DNA of 42,336 nucleotides, taken from NCBI GenBank assembly GCA_027858775.1, contig JAQICA010000215.1, positions 1 through 42,336 of the forward strand, written 5' to 3'. Both the position numbers and the translations under genes were made by a program. Shown here in pieces: positions 7,922-17,640 of the stretch (its first letter is position 1; every line of letters begins with the position of its first letter). The stretch is from Salinivirgaceae bacterium (GTDB lineage: Bacteria; Bacteroidota; Bacteroidia; Bacteroidales; Salinivirgaceae). The notes beneath the pieces are model-generated. The model was not told where the DNA came from, did no database searches, and saw nothing but the letters and a program-made list of their open reading frames with translations.

Positions 7922-10900
7922 CTACTCAATTACGATTGATTGTGCAGCAAATTTGTCGTTCGATTTAACTGTAACGATATAAAGACCGGAAACAACATTT
8001 CCAAGATCAATTTCGCTATTGTTTACAATAACTTCGCTATGAACAACTTGTCCAACGCTGTTAACTACAGTTACTTCATACTCACCGTCAACAGTAATGT
8101 TAAAGTTACCGTTCGATGGGTTTGGATAGATAGACAACTGAGCTTTTGCAAAATCGTCCATTCCTACCATAGTAAAATTAATGGTTTCGTTAGCACCGCC
8201 TATTGTAAATGACTCCTCAATTGTGCCATAACCAGCAAGTGTAGCAACAAAATCATAAGCTCCGTTTGAAAGATCAACTGAAGCGCTACCATCTACATCA
8301 GTGGTAAGTGTTTCAATTACTTCACCATCAAGAGAAATCTCAATAGCAACACCTTCCAGTGCATCGCCGTTGGCATCATCAGTAACGTTTAATGTAGCAG
8401 TATACACCATTTCTACAAGAACAACTTGTTCTGTAATTACAGGAGTGCTAGTAACGTCAATTGTACCAGTTGCTTCATAATAACCGTCCATTACTACAGT
8501 ATAATCATAAGAACCAACTTCCATCATCATAGTAGCTTCACCATTAATGTCGGTAGTATAGTCTGCACCTTCCATTGTAACGGTAGCACCTTCCATCAAG
8601 TTGTCAGCTTCGTCTTTTACCACGAAAGTAACTTCCGGTAAAACACCGAATTCAATTTCCATGATTTCGCTTTCGCCACTATCGTAAACGGCTTTAACAC
8701 CAGCAGTGTAAGTTCCTATTCCAAGACCTTCGAATGTGTAATTTGTTTCTGTTACACCTGAAGCCTCTTCGTTACCATCTAAGTATACAGTATAACCATT
8801 AAATGCTTTTGTTTTGGCCACTCCTACAGTAAGATCGTCTACCATGAATACAAATGCATCGTTCGATACACACTGAATTGCAATATAAATATTTTGACCA
8901 GCATAAGCCGAAAGGTCATAAGAGAATTCTGTCCACTCAATTGGAGCTTCAATAAATGAACTACCAGAGATTACAGTGAAGTCAGCAGGAGCAGTTCCTG
9001 TTGTTGAAACAGCAACATTAAATCTTTCAAGACCATACTGATCAGTGATTGATTTTCCCATGAATGAGAATGCCATTCCGTTAGCAGCAGTAACTTCTGG
9101 TGTAATGATCCAGTCATCATTTGCAGGAGTTTGAGCTGCAAAACATGCAAGATATTTGTCGCCACTGTATGGTAACCATGCTGCATCAAGAGCTGGTGTT
9201 GCTGTTGATGGGTTAAATATAATGTACGAACCTACATATTCTTGATTAGGGAATGTAACGCCTGTAATTGCATAAGTAGCAGAACCATCTTGGTCAACTT
9301 GTGTATAGTCTCCAATATTCTCAAAAATGAAATCTTCGTAGCTTTCGAAATCGTCAGTGAAGCCCATTGCATTGTTCCAGCTAAAGTTAGCTGCGTCTCC
9401 ATCTTGTGAAACCATTAAACCGAATGGATCCATAATAATTTCGATAAGTTCAATCTCGTATGAACCACCTTCAGTTGTGATATCGATATCGGTAGCAACG
9501 TGACTTTCAAATCCATCTAATGTGATAGTGATGTCATATGTACCTCTCCAAACAGCATCAAATGCAGCACCGTCTGCGTCAGCAGTCATTGTATAAACAT
9601 GTTCCGCATCACCATCCTGATTTGTGAGCGTTACTAAAGCGCCTGTAGCATCATCAGTTGCATTGGTTGTAATACTAACAGTAAATGGAACTGTCATATC
9701 TTTTTCCAATACATTTGTTAATCTGGCGTCTGAAGTTACATCATTCGTGTAGTTTGCTACAACAGCATACTGGTATAAACCAAAATCGAGGTCTGTCCAG
9801 GTTGCATCGGTATAAGTAGTTTCAGTAACCGCAGTTGCAAGTTCTGTCCAATCAACCATTTCAGTACCTTCAGCAAAACGATAAACTGTATAATCGATTA
9901 ATGCTTTTTCGGTATTACCATTGAAGGTATATACAGGGGCATCAGTTTGAACAGGCTCATTTGAGATTAGCTCAAGATCTGATTGAGTAGAGCGTGCTTT
10001 TCCGTAAGCAAACGAAGGAGCAGTTGTTTTACCCATATCGTAACCATAAGCACGAACCATAAAGTTATTATTCAACGTAGGATCACCAAGTGTTTCAACG
10101 GCGGCAAATTCTCCTCCAGTATAATCACCTGAGAAATATTGAGTATTCTCAATAAATGGAAAATCGTCATCAGGAGTAGTTGTGCCTATACCTAAGAAAC
10201 CAGCATAACTTACACCCACCATAAATCCGTTAGGAGCGTCAATAGCTTCTTCCAATGTTAACGTATTCCATTCATTATCTAAATTTTCAACAGCCATAGC
10301 TGAGTATAATACAGTGCTCGTAGGTTGTCCACTCTCATCAAGATCGAAAATGAAAACATTAACGGTCGAATGAGGACCTCCTTCAGCTGTAGTATACCAG
10401 CTAACTTCCTGAAGTTGTGCATTTACACGATGCACAGAACCCAACACTGTATTGTCGGTTCCAGTAGATGATCCCAGCTGACCAGTTTGAACACCATTGT
10501 CATATAAAAACTCAACAGGTACTAATGTACCAGGCTCAGTCCACGATAACTCAGCCGCATCGTTAACAACTTCAGCCGTAAGGTTAACTACCGGATAAGC
10601 AATTTCTTCTACGATGAATTCCAGACCTACAACATCAACATCATTTACTGTAACTGTAGTTGTGTAAGTTGAATATCCTTCGTAATCAACAGTAACGTAG
10701 TAATCGCGTCCACTTCCATAAACACCTTCAATAGTAAATTCACCATTTACACCAGTTGTAGATGTATATGTATCGTAACCTTCGAATAAAATCTCGGCTC
10801 CTTCAACGCCCATTTCAGTATCGCTGGCAATTACAGTACCCGAAACTGAATAGGTTGGGATTGGATCGATAGTAGCATCAGCAACAACTGTTTCGTCGCC

Positions 10901-12508
10901 AATTACTTCCACATCATTAACTAATGTATTTTCGTATCCGTGTTTACTCAGTTCTAAGTTGTACATCCCTTCCAAGAGGTATGGGAAACCATAATCTCCG
11001 TTGGCATCAGTCATTGTACTGCTAAATGCATCAACAATTTGAACTTTTACGCCTTCAACAGCATCGCCACCTGAAGTTACATTACCTTCAAGAGCTCCAA
11101 GACCTTCCGTAGAGAAGAAAATGGTTGTATTGGGAGTCCAGCTGATAGCAGCTCCATCAGTTCCTTCTAGTGAAGAATCGAATTCTGTATCGGAACTGGC
11201 TCTTCTTGTGCAATTTGATTCAGCAATCTCTGTTCCATAGAATTTATCGCTTGACGAGAAATACTCATCTTCCCAAACTCTATAGGTATAAATAACAAGA
11301 TTTCCACCACCATAAATGTAAGGCTCATTAAGTTGAATTGGGATTACATTTTGTCCGGCAGGTAATTCAATTACTCCGTCATAAACCGGAGTTAACGTTG
11401 AAGGATCGACCCAACCTTCTGAAAGGTCAGCTTGAGTAGTTTCTCCGATCCAAATTTTCACAGATTTTCCTGCAGATAAATCAGTTGCAAAATTATTTTC
11501 ATATGCAATCGAAAGAATAGCACCACCACTAATTCCTAATTGGTCAGGAGTATAAATGGTTTGTGATGCACTGTTTTTGTAGTAAAAATCGAAAGGAACA
11601 CGTGATGGAGGGAATGTTTCGTCTGTTCCAACTTGTGCTACATGAGTTCCTTCTGCCATTACCTCAACTTCAATTGTTCCGGTAGCGTTGTTGGCCATGT
11701 TTTCATCAGCTGTAAAGTTCACATAACCATGTACAGTAACGATACCTGCAGCTGTTGGAGTCCAGGCAACATCAATTGTAGCTTCTTCGTTCGAAGCCAA
11801 GTCAACTCCAGCGGCTGTACCTAAAACATTCTCATCGACATCTAATAACTGAATATCGTAGTCAGCGCCAACAACAGTTTCAGTACCCATGTTTTTCACA
11901 CTAATACCAAATGTTTTTTCGGTATTTGCAGTGGCAAATGGAGCACCTTGGATTCCGGTAGCTGCAAGGTTATTACCAACCAACGTAAAACACTCAACTG
12001 TAGCAGTCCAACCCGGCTTTGTTACTGAACCATCAGAAGTAAAATGGAACGTAAGTGCACCTTCTGCGTTTGATCCAATAAAGGGCTCCGTAGGCATAGT
12101 TGAACCAGTTAGTTCAGCAAGAAGCTCGCCATCGGTGCTGCTACCATTATACACGTACAGATAATCGTAATTATTCTCGATATCCATCATTGTGAATGTT
12201 ACCATAATCTGAGCACCGTCTGTTTCAGGCAACAGTGTAAGAGTAAGGTCTGCATCGCTTTGATACTCTCCATCGGCTCCACCTGTGTCGTAAAACATAC
12301 CGTCACAGGTAGTAACCGTTCCTGTTTGCATCAAAATGTCTTCCTTCGACACATTCGGATGTGTTTGCACTTTAGGCGTCTGCATCTCTAATACCTCAGC
12401 AGCCTGCTTTTCAGCGTGCATTTTTGCTAGCGTTTCCGCGTCGTAATTCTGGGCTGATAAGCCTACAAATACGAGCAACGAAAGAGCAAGTAGTGTGAAT
12501 TTTCTCAT
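7922..12508 (-). CDS. Large secreted multidomain protein with T9SS sorting domain (adhesin-like)
   Basis: 1528 residues, predicted to be exported by Sec and then by the type IX secretion system to the cell surface. A signal peptide (about 1-19, ending SAQ) precedes a CUB-like domain (about 67-173, with DYLYVYNG) and a CARDB-like beta domain (about 178-285). At least five carboxypeptidase-regulatory/PEGA-like beta modules follow (about 470-545, 552-637, 942-1035, 1293-1365, 1367-1445). A cleaved-adhesin/jelly-roll domain (about 1048-1230) opens with DDFESYEDF and contains DDWIITPEV. The last 75 residues are a Por sorting domain (SIYPNPSNGNF...GLYIVTV). The protein is very acidic. No peptidase or glycosidase active site was found, so an adhesive or ligand-binding role is inferred. 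It is a single-gene unit with its own promoter and terminator. Confidence 0.85.
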   Translation of the reverse strand: MRKFTLLALSLLVFVGLSAQNYDAETLAKMHAEKQAAEVLEMQTPKVQTHPNVSKEDILMQTGTVTTCDGMFYDTGGADGEYQSDADLTLTLLPETDGAQIMVTFTMMDIENNYDYLYVYNGSSTDGELLAELTGSTMPTEPFIGSNAEGALTFHFTSDGSVTKPGWTATVECFTLVGNNLAATGIQGAPFATANTEKTFGISVKNMGTETVVGADYDIQLLDVDENVLGTAAGVDLASNEEATIDVAWTPTAAGIVTVHGYVNFTADENMANNATGTIEVEVMAEGTHVAQVGTDETFPPSRVPFDFYYKNSASQTIYTPDQLGISGGAILSIAYENNFATDLSAGKSVKIWIGETTQADLSEGWVDPSTLTPVYDGVIELPAGQNVIPIQLNEPYIYGGGNLVIYTYRVWEDEYFSSSDKFYGTEIAESNCTRRASSDTEFDSSLEGTDGAAISWTPNTTIFFSTEGLGALEGNVTSGGDAVEGVKVQIVDAFSSTMTDANGDYGFPYLLEGMYNLELSKHGYENTLVNDVEVIGDETVVADATIDPIPTYSVSGTVIASDTEMGVEGAEILFEGYDTYTSTTGVNGEFTIEGVYGSGRDYYVTVDYEGYSTYTTTVTVNDVDVVGLEFIVEEIAYPVVNLTAEVVNDAAELSWTEPGTLVPVEFLYDNGVQTGQLGSSTGTDNTVLGSVHRVNAQLQEVSWYTTAEGGPHSTVNVFIFDLDESGQPTSTVLYSAMAVENLDNEWNTLTLEEAIDAPNGFMVGVSYAGFLGIGTTTPDDDFPFIENTQYFSGDYTGGEFAAVETLGDPTLNNNFMVRAYGYDMGKTTAPSFAYGKARSTQSDLELISNEPVQTDAPVYTFNGNTEKALIDYTVYRFAEGTEMVDWTELATAVTETTYTDATWTDLDFGLYQYAVVANYTNDVTSDARLTNVLEKDMTVPFTVSITTNATDDATGALVTLTNQDGDAEHVYTMTADADGAAFDAVWRGTYDITITLDGFESHVATDIDITTEGGSYEIELIEIIMDPFGLMVSQDGDAANFSWNNAMGFTDDFESYEDFIFENIGDYTQVDQDGSATYAITGVTFPNQEYVGSYIIFNPSTATPALDAAWLPYSGDKYLACFAAQTPANDDWIITPEVTAANGMAFSFMGKSITDQYGLERFNVAVSTTGTAPADFTVISGSSFIEAPIEWTEFSYDLSAYAGQNIYIAIQCVSNDAFVFMVDDLTVGVAKTKAFNGYTVYLDGNEEASGVTETNYTFEGLGIGTYTAGVKAVYDSGESEIMEIEFGVLPEVTFVVKDEADNLMEGATVTMEGADYTTDINGEATMMMEVGSYDYTVVMDGYYEATGTIDVTSTPVITEQVVLVEMVYTATLNVTDDANGDALEGVAIEISLDGEVIETLTTDVDGSASVDLSNGAYDFVATLAGYGTIEESFTIGGANETINFTMVGMDDFAKAQLSIYPNPSNGNFNITVDGEYEVTVVNSVGQVVHSEVIVNNSEIDLGNVVSGLYIVTVKSNDKFAAQSIVIE

Positions 12509-12550
12509 AGTAAATTGAATTTTTAATTAGAAATAAGATTGTATTAATCC

Positions 12551-12578
12551 CAAAGATAATAAAAAATATTGGAAGCAA
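12551..12578 (-). promoter_or_regulatory. Bacteroidota-type promoter of the T9SS protein gene
   Basis: Read on the minus strand: TTG (12576-12578), 17 bases, then TATCTTTG (12551-12558), a perfect match to the -7 box TAnnTTTG. The spacer is slightly short compared with the usual 18-21. The -7 box lies 42 bases before the start codon at 12508. Confidence 0.55.
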
Positions 12579-12625
12579 TAATTCATCTATTTCAAATATA
12601 TTTTTTACTGCGAAATAATTCGCAC

Positions 12626-12668
12626 AAAAAAAGCACGTAAACGCCTTTATTATTGGGCGGTCACGTGC
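12626..12668 (-). terminator. Terminator downstream of glutamine synthetase gene
   Basis: Imperfect hairpin with outer arms GCACGT/ACGTGC and inner arms CGCC/GGCG around an AT loop (12633-12668). On the minus strand it is followed by seven T residues (A run 12626-12632). It lies 27 bases after the glnA stop. Confidence 0.75.
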
Positions 12669-12694
12669 TAAATTTTCATGTTAATGTATATTGT

Positions 12695-14209
12695 TTACAT
12701 GTGGTGCAGGTAGTTTAGCACCAGCTTGGCTATTTCTTTTTCTTTGCCATACAACCGCTCACTCAGGTCTTTATCTTCGTATGCTTTTAAGTCATCAATA
12801 AATCGATCGATAACTCCTTCGGGGAAAATGCCGTCTTCCTCGAATGCAGCCCTGTTTTTCTCAAGTGCTTCGGCCGATTCGTAACAAGAAGTAGGTAACC
12901 CTTCAAGCCCTTTCAACTTATCTTTATGTTCGTGGTCGAAGATATTAACATCCATGTAAAGCTTTTTAGCGAGTTCAAGGCTTGATTCGGACTGTAATCC
13001 ATGGAGCGCTGCTACAATAATTCCTGCAACAAAGTGGTGCAAATCAGCTGATCCATCGCCCGATCGTAATTCTACGGTTTGTTTTATTTCGTTAATGGAA
13101 TGAAGCGATTTATCTTGTGGGTTTTCCAGCGCAGCCATTTTATTGGCTTCTCCTAACCATCCTAGTGGGACACGAACAAGAACCGAACGGTTACGATCGC
13201 CCCAGCATATATTTGTTGGTGCCTCCTGATGTGGAACAAGGCGCAAGTACGATGTTGGAATTGTGTTACCAAAGGCTGTAAGCGGTGCAGCCAGCTCCAA
13301 AATTCCGGCAATCATTTTCCGGGCATCGTCACTAAGCTTACCGTCAGCAATCATCATGTTTTTACCATCCTTTTCGAGCATCATGTGAATATGAAGCCCG
13401 CTACCTGCTTTACCTACGGTAATTTTTGGTGCAAAACTCAATAATAAACCATAATCGTCGGCAAGCATACGAAGAACCCATTTTGCAATAACAAGCTGGT
13501 CAACAGCCTCTTCTGCCTCTACTGGCAAGAATTCAATTTCTTGCTGCTCGTAAATATTTTCGTCGTCGGTAAAGTTTCCAACTTCGGAGTGTCCATATTT
13601 AATTTTACCTCCTGTCATAGCAATTAAACGCATGGCCTCATCTTTAAAGCTCTGACAATTGCTAAATGGTCCTGATTCATGATAACCGGCCTGATCGCGT
13701 GCAGGGTATTGGTTGCCATAATCTTTTGGCATAATTAAATAGTATTCCAGTTCGCCCATGGCACGGAATGTATACCCGGTTTTTTGCTTGAATGCCTTGT
13801 GAGCTTTTTTAAGGATGTAGCCAGGTGAGCTTTCTAAAGGCTGCCCTTCGTTGGTGTAAAACTCACATAAAATATCGATAGCGGGTCGCTCGCTGAACGG
13901 GTTTACAAATGTAGTTTTATAACGTGGAACCACATATAAATCTGAAGAGCCTGCTTCTACAAATGAGAAAAGCGAGCTTCCATCAACGCGCTCTCCTGAA
14001 GATAGAATAGAGTCAAGATGCTCCCTTCCTGTAATTACAAAAGTGAGTGTTTTCAGGCGGCCGTCTTCTGCAAGATAGCGAAAATTGATCATTTCAATAT
14101 CGTTATCTTCTACAAACTGAATAATATCGTTTTTTGTGAATTCGCATGCTGGCTTTTGCAAGTACTGAACCAGCTTATTAGGATTCAATGAAATTTCGCA
14201 ATCTCTCAT
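12695..14209 (-). CDS. glnA: Glutamine synthetase, type I-like
   Basis: Makes glutamine from glutamate, ammonia and ATP. 504 residues with the start chosen at 14209 (MRDCEISLNPNKL). An alternative start at 14236 would lie at the promoter -7 box and is unlikely. The N-terminal beta-grasp domain is at about 20-110. The catalytic domain shows the metal/glutamate ligands in GELEYYL, the ATP/ammonium loop in EQQEIEF, GSGLHIHM (GSGxHxH), and RLVPHQEAPTNICWG followed by NRSVLVRVP, which corresponds to the family's RLVPGxEAP...RNRSALxRIP. ELRSGDGSADLH near residue 405 matches the adenine-binding end. The usual adenylylation tyrosine motif was not recognised. The sequence is rather divergent from textbook GlnA, and a gamma-glutamyl-amine ligase relative cannot be excluded. 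Confidence 0.82.
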   Translation of the reverse strand: MRDCEISLNPNKLVQYLQKPACEFTKNDIIQFVEDNDIEMINFRYLAEDGRLKTLTFVITGREHLDSILSSGERVDGSSLFSFVEAGSSDLYVVPRYKTTFVNPFSERPAIDILCEFYTNEGQPLESSPGYILKKAHKAFKQKTGYTFRAMGELEYYLIMPKDYGNQYPARDQAGYHESGPFSNCQSFKDEAMRLIAMTGGKIKYGHSEVGNFTDDENIYEQQEIEFLPVEAEEAVDQLVIAKWVLRMLADDYGLLLSFAPKITVGKAGSGLHIHMMLEKDGKNMMIADGKLSDDARKMIAGILELAAPLTAFGNTIPTSYLRLVPHQEAPTNICWGDRNRSVLVRVPLGWLGEANKMAALENPQDKSLHSINEIKQTVELRSGDGSADLHHFVAGIIVAALHGLQSESSLELAKKLYMDVNIFDHEHKDKLKGLEGLPTSCYESAEALEKNRAAFEEDGIFPEGVIDRFIDDLKAYEDKDLSERLYGKEKEIAKLVLNYLHHM

Positions 14210-14233
14210 AATTAAAACTTTTAATAATTTATC

Positions 14234-14264
14234 CAAAAATAGCAGAGAGTTCTGTAATAACCAA
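14234..14264 (-). promoter_or_regulatory. Bacteroidota-type promoter of glnA
   Basis: On the minus strand: TTG (14262-14264), 20 bases, then TATTTTTG (14234-14241). Both boxes and the spacing fit the Bacteroidota primary sigma consensus. The -7 box is 24 bases before the start at 14209, which supports that start over the one at 14236. Confidence 0.65.
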
Positions 14265-14285
14265 TTGAAAGTCGAAAAATTAGCA

Positions 14286-14307
14286 ATAAAAATGCTGCAT
14301 AACAGCA
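14286..14307 (-). terminator. Short terminator after pcm
   Basis: On the minus strand TGCTG-TTATG-CAGCA (14293-14307) is followed by five T residues (14288-14292). It starts only three bases past the pcm stop. The five-pair stem is modest. Confidence 0.5.
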
Positions 14308-14310
14308 GGT

Positions 14311-14955
14311 TTATTGCGTTCCCTTAAGCATAGGAACAAAGGAGAAATTGCCAAACTTTTCGTATTTCAAGCTTCCATTCTCGAGGCGTGTTATACGGTT
14401 CATTACTTGGTTCTTTTTGTCGTTGAGTGGAACAACCATGATTCCCCCAATACTAAGCTGATCAACTAGTTGTTCGGGCACAAAAGGTGCTCCGCAGGTA
14501 ATAATTATTCTATTAAATGGTGCGTAAGATGCTTTTCCATCAAACCCATCGCCATAAAAAAAGTTTATATTTTTGTAGCCCATAAGGGCAATGGTTTGCT
14601 GCGACTTACGGAAAAGTTCACGTTGACGCTCAATGGTAAAAACCCGTGTACGAAGCGCAGCCAAAATAGCTGCCTGATAACCAGACCCGGTGCCAATTTC
14701 CAATACCTTATCGCCGGGTTGCACGTCGAGCAACTGTGTTTGGAAAGCTACGGTAAATGGTTGCGAGATGGTTTGTCCGGCACCAATGGGGAATGGTTTA
14801 TCGGCGTAAGCCTGATCAGTAAATACAGAATCGAAAAAATAGTGGCGAGGTACGGTTTCAATAGCTTTCAATACCTTTTCACTTGTAATTCCCTTGCCGG
14901 CTATCTCTTGCACCAATCGGTTGCGCAATCCTTTATGCCTGAATGTATCTTCCAT
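14311..14955 (-). CDS. pcm: Protein-L-isoaspartate O-methyltransferase
   Basis: Repairs damaged proteins by methylating L-isoaspartyl residues with S-adenosylmethionine. With the start at 14955 (MEDTFRHKGLRNRL) it has 214 residues, the usual length. An in-frame start at 14988 would add eleven residues. Family motifs in order are PIGAGQTISQPFTVA (isoaspartyl substrate pocket), LEIGTGSGYQAAILA (SAM-binding motif I), VFTIERQRELF (acidic ribose loop) and IIITCGAPFVPEQLVDQL (motif III). It sits between lpxA and glnA on the same strand but has its own short terminator, so it is probably a separate unit. Identification is firm. Confidence 0.92.
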   Translation of the reverse strand: MEDTFRHKGLRNRLVQEIAGKGITSEKVLKAIETVPRHYFFDSVFTDQAYADKPFPIGAGQTISQPFTVAFQTQLLDVQPGDKVLEIGTGSGYQAAILAALRTRVFTIERQRELFRKSQQTIALMGYKNINFFYGDGFDGKASYAPFNRIIITCGAPFVPEQLVDQLSIGGIMVVPLNDKKNQVMNRITRLENGSLKYEKFGNFSFVPMLKGTQ

Positions 14956-15177
14956 AACGTAGTTAAAGTTAGTGTTAAAAGTAAGCATTTTTCAAGGCAG
15001 CCAAAATCCGTAAGTAGAAAAACTATAATTTACGATCTGCTTAAGGATCCGACTAGGCAAATCACCCTGTTTGAGCTCATCGTTTCACTCAAGCAAGTGA
15101 TTTTCTAAGTCGGGGTTAACCCAATTCCACAAACATTTTAAACATAAAAAAATAAATGCTGGCGGAATTCGGGAGGC

Positions 15178-15205
15178 ACAAAAAAACCGACATGTGTCGG
15201 TTTTT
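15178..15205. terminator. Bidirectional terminator next to lpxA
   Basis: CCGACA-TG-TGTCGG (15187-15200) flanked by A6 on the left and T5 on the right, so it can act on both strands. On the minus strand it lies about 45 bases past the lpxA stop at 15250. The rest of the gap 14956-15249 shows nothing recognisable. Confidence 0.75.
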
Positions 15206-15249
15206 CTCTGTTGATGGTTCGTTCTTCTTTATATGAATATCCGTTTTTT

Positions 15250-16032
15250 TTATTCCGGGAAATACCCTTTCATAATGCCCCCCTTAGAGTTTTTTACGAA
15301 AAGAATTATCTCATCGCGTTCTTTGCTGGCCGGCATTTCCGCTTCTACGAATTTTACAGCATCGGTATTGTTCATACCTTTAAGATAAATAATTCGATAG
15401 ATATCTTGTATTTCCTGAATTTTTTCGTTTCCAAATTTTCTACGCCTCAAACCAATTGAGTTAACTCCTGCGTAAGAGATCGGATTTCGGGCAGCCTTTA
15501 CATAGGGGGGAATATCCTTACCAATGAGTGATCCACCGGAAACCATAACGTGCGTCCCGATGTGACAAAACTGATGCACTGCTGACATTCCTCCGATAAT
15601 GGCAAAATCGTCAATTTCTACCTCTCCGGCTAATTGAGTGCTATTTGCAATAATAATATTGTTAGCCAAAATACAATCGTGTGCCACATGCGTGTACGCC
15701 ATCAATAAGTTGTTACTACCCACTACGGTTTTACCTTTTGCGCTGGTACCTCTGTTAATGGTAACACATTCCCTAATTGTATTGTTATCGCCTATTTCAA
15801 CTGTCGTTTTCTCTCCCTGAAATTTTAAATCTTGTGGAATTGCGCCAATAACAGCACCCGGAAATATCTTATTGTTTTTACCTATGGTGGTGCCTTCCAT
15901 AATGTTTACATTGGATCCAACCCATGTTCCATCGCCAATTACCACATTTTTTTCAATGGTTGTAAAAGGCGAAATCGTAACGTTTTGACCGATTTTTGCG
16001 TCCGGATGAATGTTCGTCAGGTTTGTACTCAT
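15250..16032 (-). CDS. lpxA: UDP-N-acetylglucosamine O-acyltransferase
   Basis: First step of lipid A synthesis: transfers a 3-hydroxyacyl chain from acyl carrier protein to UDP-GlcNAc in the cytosol. 260 residues, the standard length. The N-terminal two thirds is a left-handed beta helix of hexapeptide repeats (HPDAKIGQNVTISPF... onward). The catalytic histidine lies in MAYTHVAHDC, and the substrate loop is in GGMSAVHQFCHIG. The C-terminal helical part starts near GLRRRKFG. It is nine bases downstream of lpxC-fabZ on the same strand, a standard Bacteroidota operon order. Confidence 0.95.
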   Translation of the reverse strand: MSTNLTNIHPDAKIGQNVTISPFTTIEKNVVIGDGTWVGSNVNIMEGTTIGKNNKIFPGAVIGAIPQDLKFQGEKTTVEIGDNNTIRECVTINRGTSAKGKTVVGSNNLLMAYTHVAHDCILANNIIIANSTQLAGEVEIDDFAIIGGMSAVHQFCHIGTHVMVSGGSLIGKDIPPYVKAARNPISYAGVNSIGLRRRKFGNEKIQEIQDIYRIIYLKGMNNTDAVKFVEAEMPASKERDEIILFVKNSKGGIMKGYFPE

Positions 16033-16042
16033 GCTTTATTGG

Positions 16043-17440
16043 TTAATTATTTTTTACTTTCGAAATTTGTGCCATTAGCTCGGCTTCCATAACAACAGTA
16101 TCGCCTACCCATGCTTTCCCCTTCATGTGAGCCAGCCCTCTGCGAATTGGGGTAACCAGCTCAAGGTGGAAGATGAGCGTATCGCCGGGAACGACCATTT
16201 TCTTGAATTTTACTCCATCGATTTTGAGGAAGTACGTTAGGTAATTTTCAGGATCTTCTACGGTATTGAGTACCAAAATTCCCCCAACCTGAGCCATAGC
16301 TTCAATTTGGAGTACTCCGGGCATAACAGGAGATCCGGGGAAATGTCCAACAAAAAACGGCTCATTCATGGTAACATTCTTAACTCCTGTAACACACTGT
16401 TGGTCGAGGTGAATAATTTTATCGACCAACAAAAATGGCGGACGATGTGGCAATGTTTCCTGAATTCTTACAACATCGTAAACTGGTGCTATTGCGGGAT
16501 TATAAACCGGAGCATCTAATTTCTTTCGGTTCTTCTTTATTTCGTTGCGAATAATTTTCGCTACTTCGGTATTGGCAAAGTGTCCGGGGCGTTTAGCAAT
16601 TACTTTTCCTTTTATGGGTCTTCCAATTAAGTAGAAATCGCCAACCAAATCGAGTAGTTTGTGACGCGCCGGTTCGTTGGGGTATTTTAAGTCGAGGTTG
16701 TTCAAGTACCCTTCTTTTACTTCGATGGATGGTTTATTGAATAACCCTGCCAAACGATCCACGTCTGCTTGTGGCACTTCATGCTCGACAACAACAATTG
16801 CATTATCGAGACTGCCTCCTTTAATTAAATTATTATTGAACAAAAACTCCAGCTCGTGCCAAAAAGCAAATGTGCGGGCTTCGCAGTAGTTTTCTGCAAA
16901 CTCCTCAATATTGGGCATGCTGGCATATTGGTGTCCAAGTACTTTGGAATTATACTCAATCATCACATCAACACTAAAATGGTCGTCGGGATAAATGGCT
17001 ATTTCAATTCCTTTATCAGGTACCGAAAACTCAATTTTCTCTTTTACCACAAAGTACTGACGCTCTTCCTTTTGCTCTTCGATGCCTGTTTCTTTAATCT
17101 TTTTAATAAAAAAGACAGAACTACCATCCATAATTGGAATTTCATCGGCATCCAATTCAATCAATACATTATCGATTTTCATTCCGTGCAAAGCAGCCAT
17201 CAGGTGCTCAATGGTATGAATGGTGATATCGTTTTTGCTGATAGTTGTTCCCCGCGATGTATCTACAACATTATCGGCCAGGGCAGGCACTCGATTTTCT
17301 TTATCAATATCTGACCGGCTAAAAACCACGCCGTGATTATCGGGAGCCGGATGCACTACCATTGTAACCTGGTGACCTGTGTGTATTCCTAATCCCTTGA
17401 ATGTTACACTTTCTTTCAACGTATGTTGTAATTCCTTCAT
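16043..17440 (-). CDS. lpxC/fabZ: Bifunctional UDP-3-O-acyl-GlcNAc deacetylase / 3-hydroxyacyl-ACP dehydratase
   Basis: A fusion typical of Bacteroidota. The LpxC part (about 1-305) is the zinc enzyme that commits to lipid A synthesis; [13 protein letters not shown] and [12 protein letters not shown] carry zinc ligands and the catalytic Asp, and [12 protein letters not shown] the C-terminal His. The FabZ part (about 315-465) dehydrates 3-hydroxyacyl-ACP; [33 protein letters not shown] hold the catalytic His and Glu. The start is set at 17440 ([14 protein letters not shown]), giving 465 residues. The frame stays open to 17518, but the extra 26 residues look like translated leader and a -7 box (TATTTTTG, 17464-17471) lies inside it. 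lpxD, often the gene before lpxC, is not here; the divergent neighbour is the UvrA-like gene. Confidence 0.95.
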   Translation of the reverse strand: MKELQHTLKESVTFKGLGIHTGHQVTMVVHPAPDNHGVVFSRSDIDKENRVPALADNVVDTSRGTTISKNDITIHTIEHLMAALHGMKIDNVLIELDADEIPIMDGSSVFFIKKIKETGIEEQKEERQYFVVKEKIEFSVPDKGIEIAIYPDDHFSVDVMIEYNSKVLGHQYASMPNIEEFAENYCEARTFAFWHELEFLFNNNLIKGGSLDNAIVVVEHEVPQADVDRLAGLFNKPSIEVKEGYLNNLDLKYPNEPARHKLLDLVGDFYLIGRPIKGKVIAKRPGHFANTEVAKIIRNEIKKNRKKLDAPVYNPAIAPVYDVVRIQETLPHRPPFLLVDKIIHLDQQCVTGVKNVTMNEPFFVGHFPGSPVMPGVLQIEAMAQVGGILVLNTVEDPENYLTYFLKIDGVKFKKMVVPGDTLIFHLELVTPIRRGLAHMKGKAWVGDTVVMEAELMAQISKVKNN

Positions 17441-17463
17441 ATCCTCATCTTTACAAAATAGCA

Positions 17464-17471
17464 CAAAAATA
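17464..17471 (-). promoter_or_regulatory. Possible -7 box for lpxC-fabZ/lpxA
   Basis: TATTTTTG on the minus strand matches TAnnTTTG and lies 23 bases before the start codon at 17440. No TTG was found at the matching -33 distance, so this is a partial promoter only. Confidence 0.35.
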
Positions 17472-17640
17472 TAGATTATCCTGAAGTTTACGCACATATG
17501 ACAAGATATTTTTTTCAATTGCAGTAATAAAAGCCTAAACCGCTCTTTTCTTAGATGCTAACAGAAAAAAAAGGTGAAAAATGGAATTGGTTTCGGAAAA
17601 AACCTTTCTTTCGGGGTTAAATAATTTGTACAATTTTACA

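Noticed and set aside
14470-15108. 212-residue plus-strand open frame opposite pcm
   Set aside because: Fully antisense to a gene with all family motifs; its own sequence has no recognisable fold and no promoter.
16856-17314. 152-residue plus-strand open frame opposite lpxC
   Set aside because: Antisense shadow of a well-conserved gene; cysteine- and Phe-rich text without domains.
17441-17518. 26-residue N-terminal extension of LpxC-FabZ
   Set aside because: Not part of the family's N-terminus and contains a -7 promoter box; treated as leader sequence.
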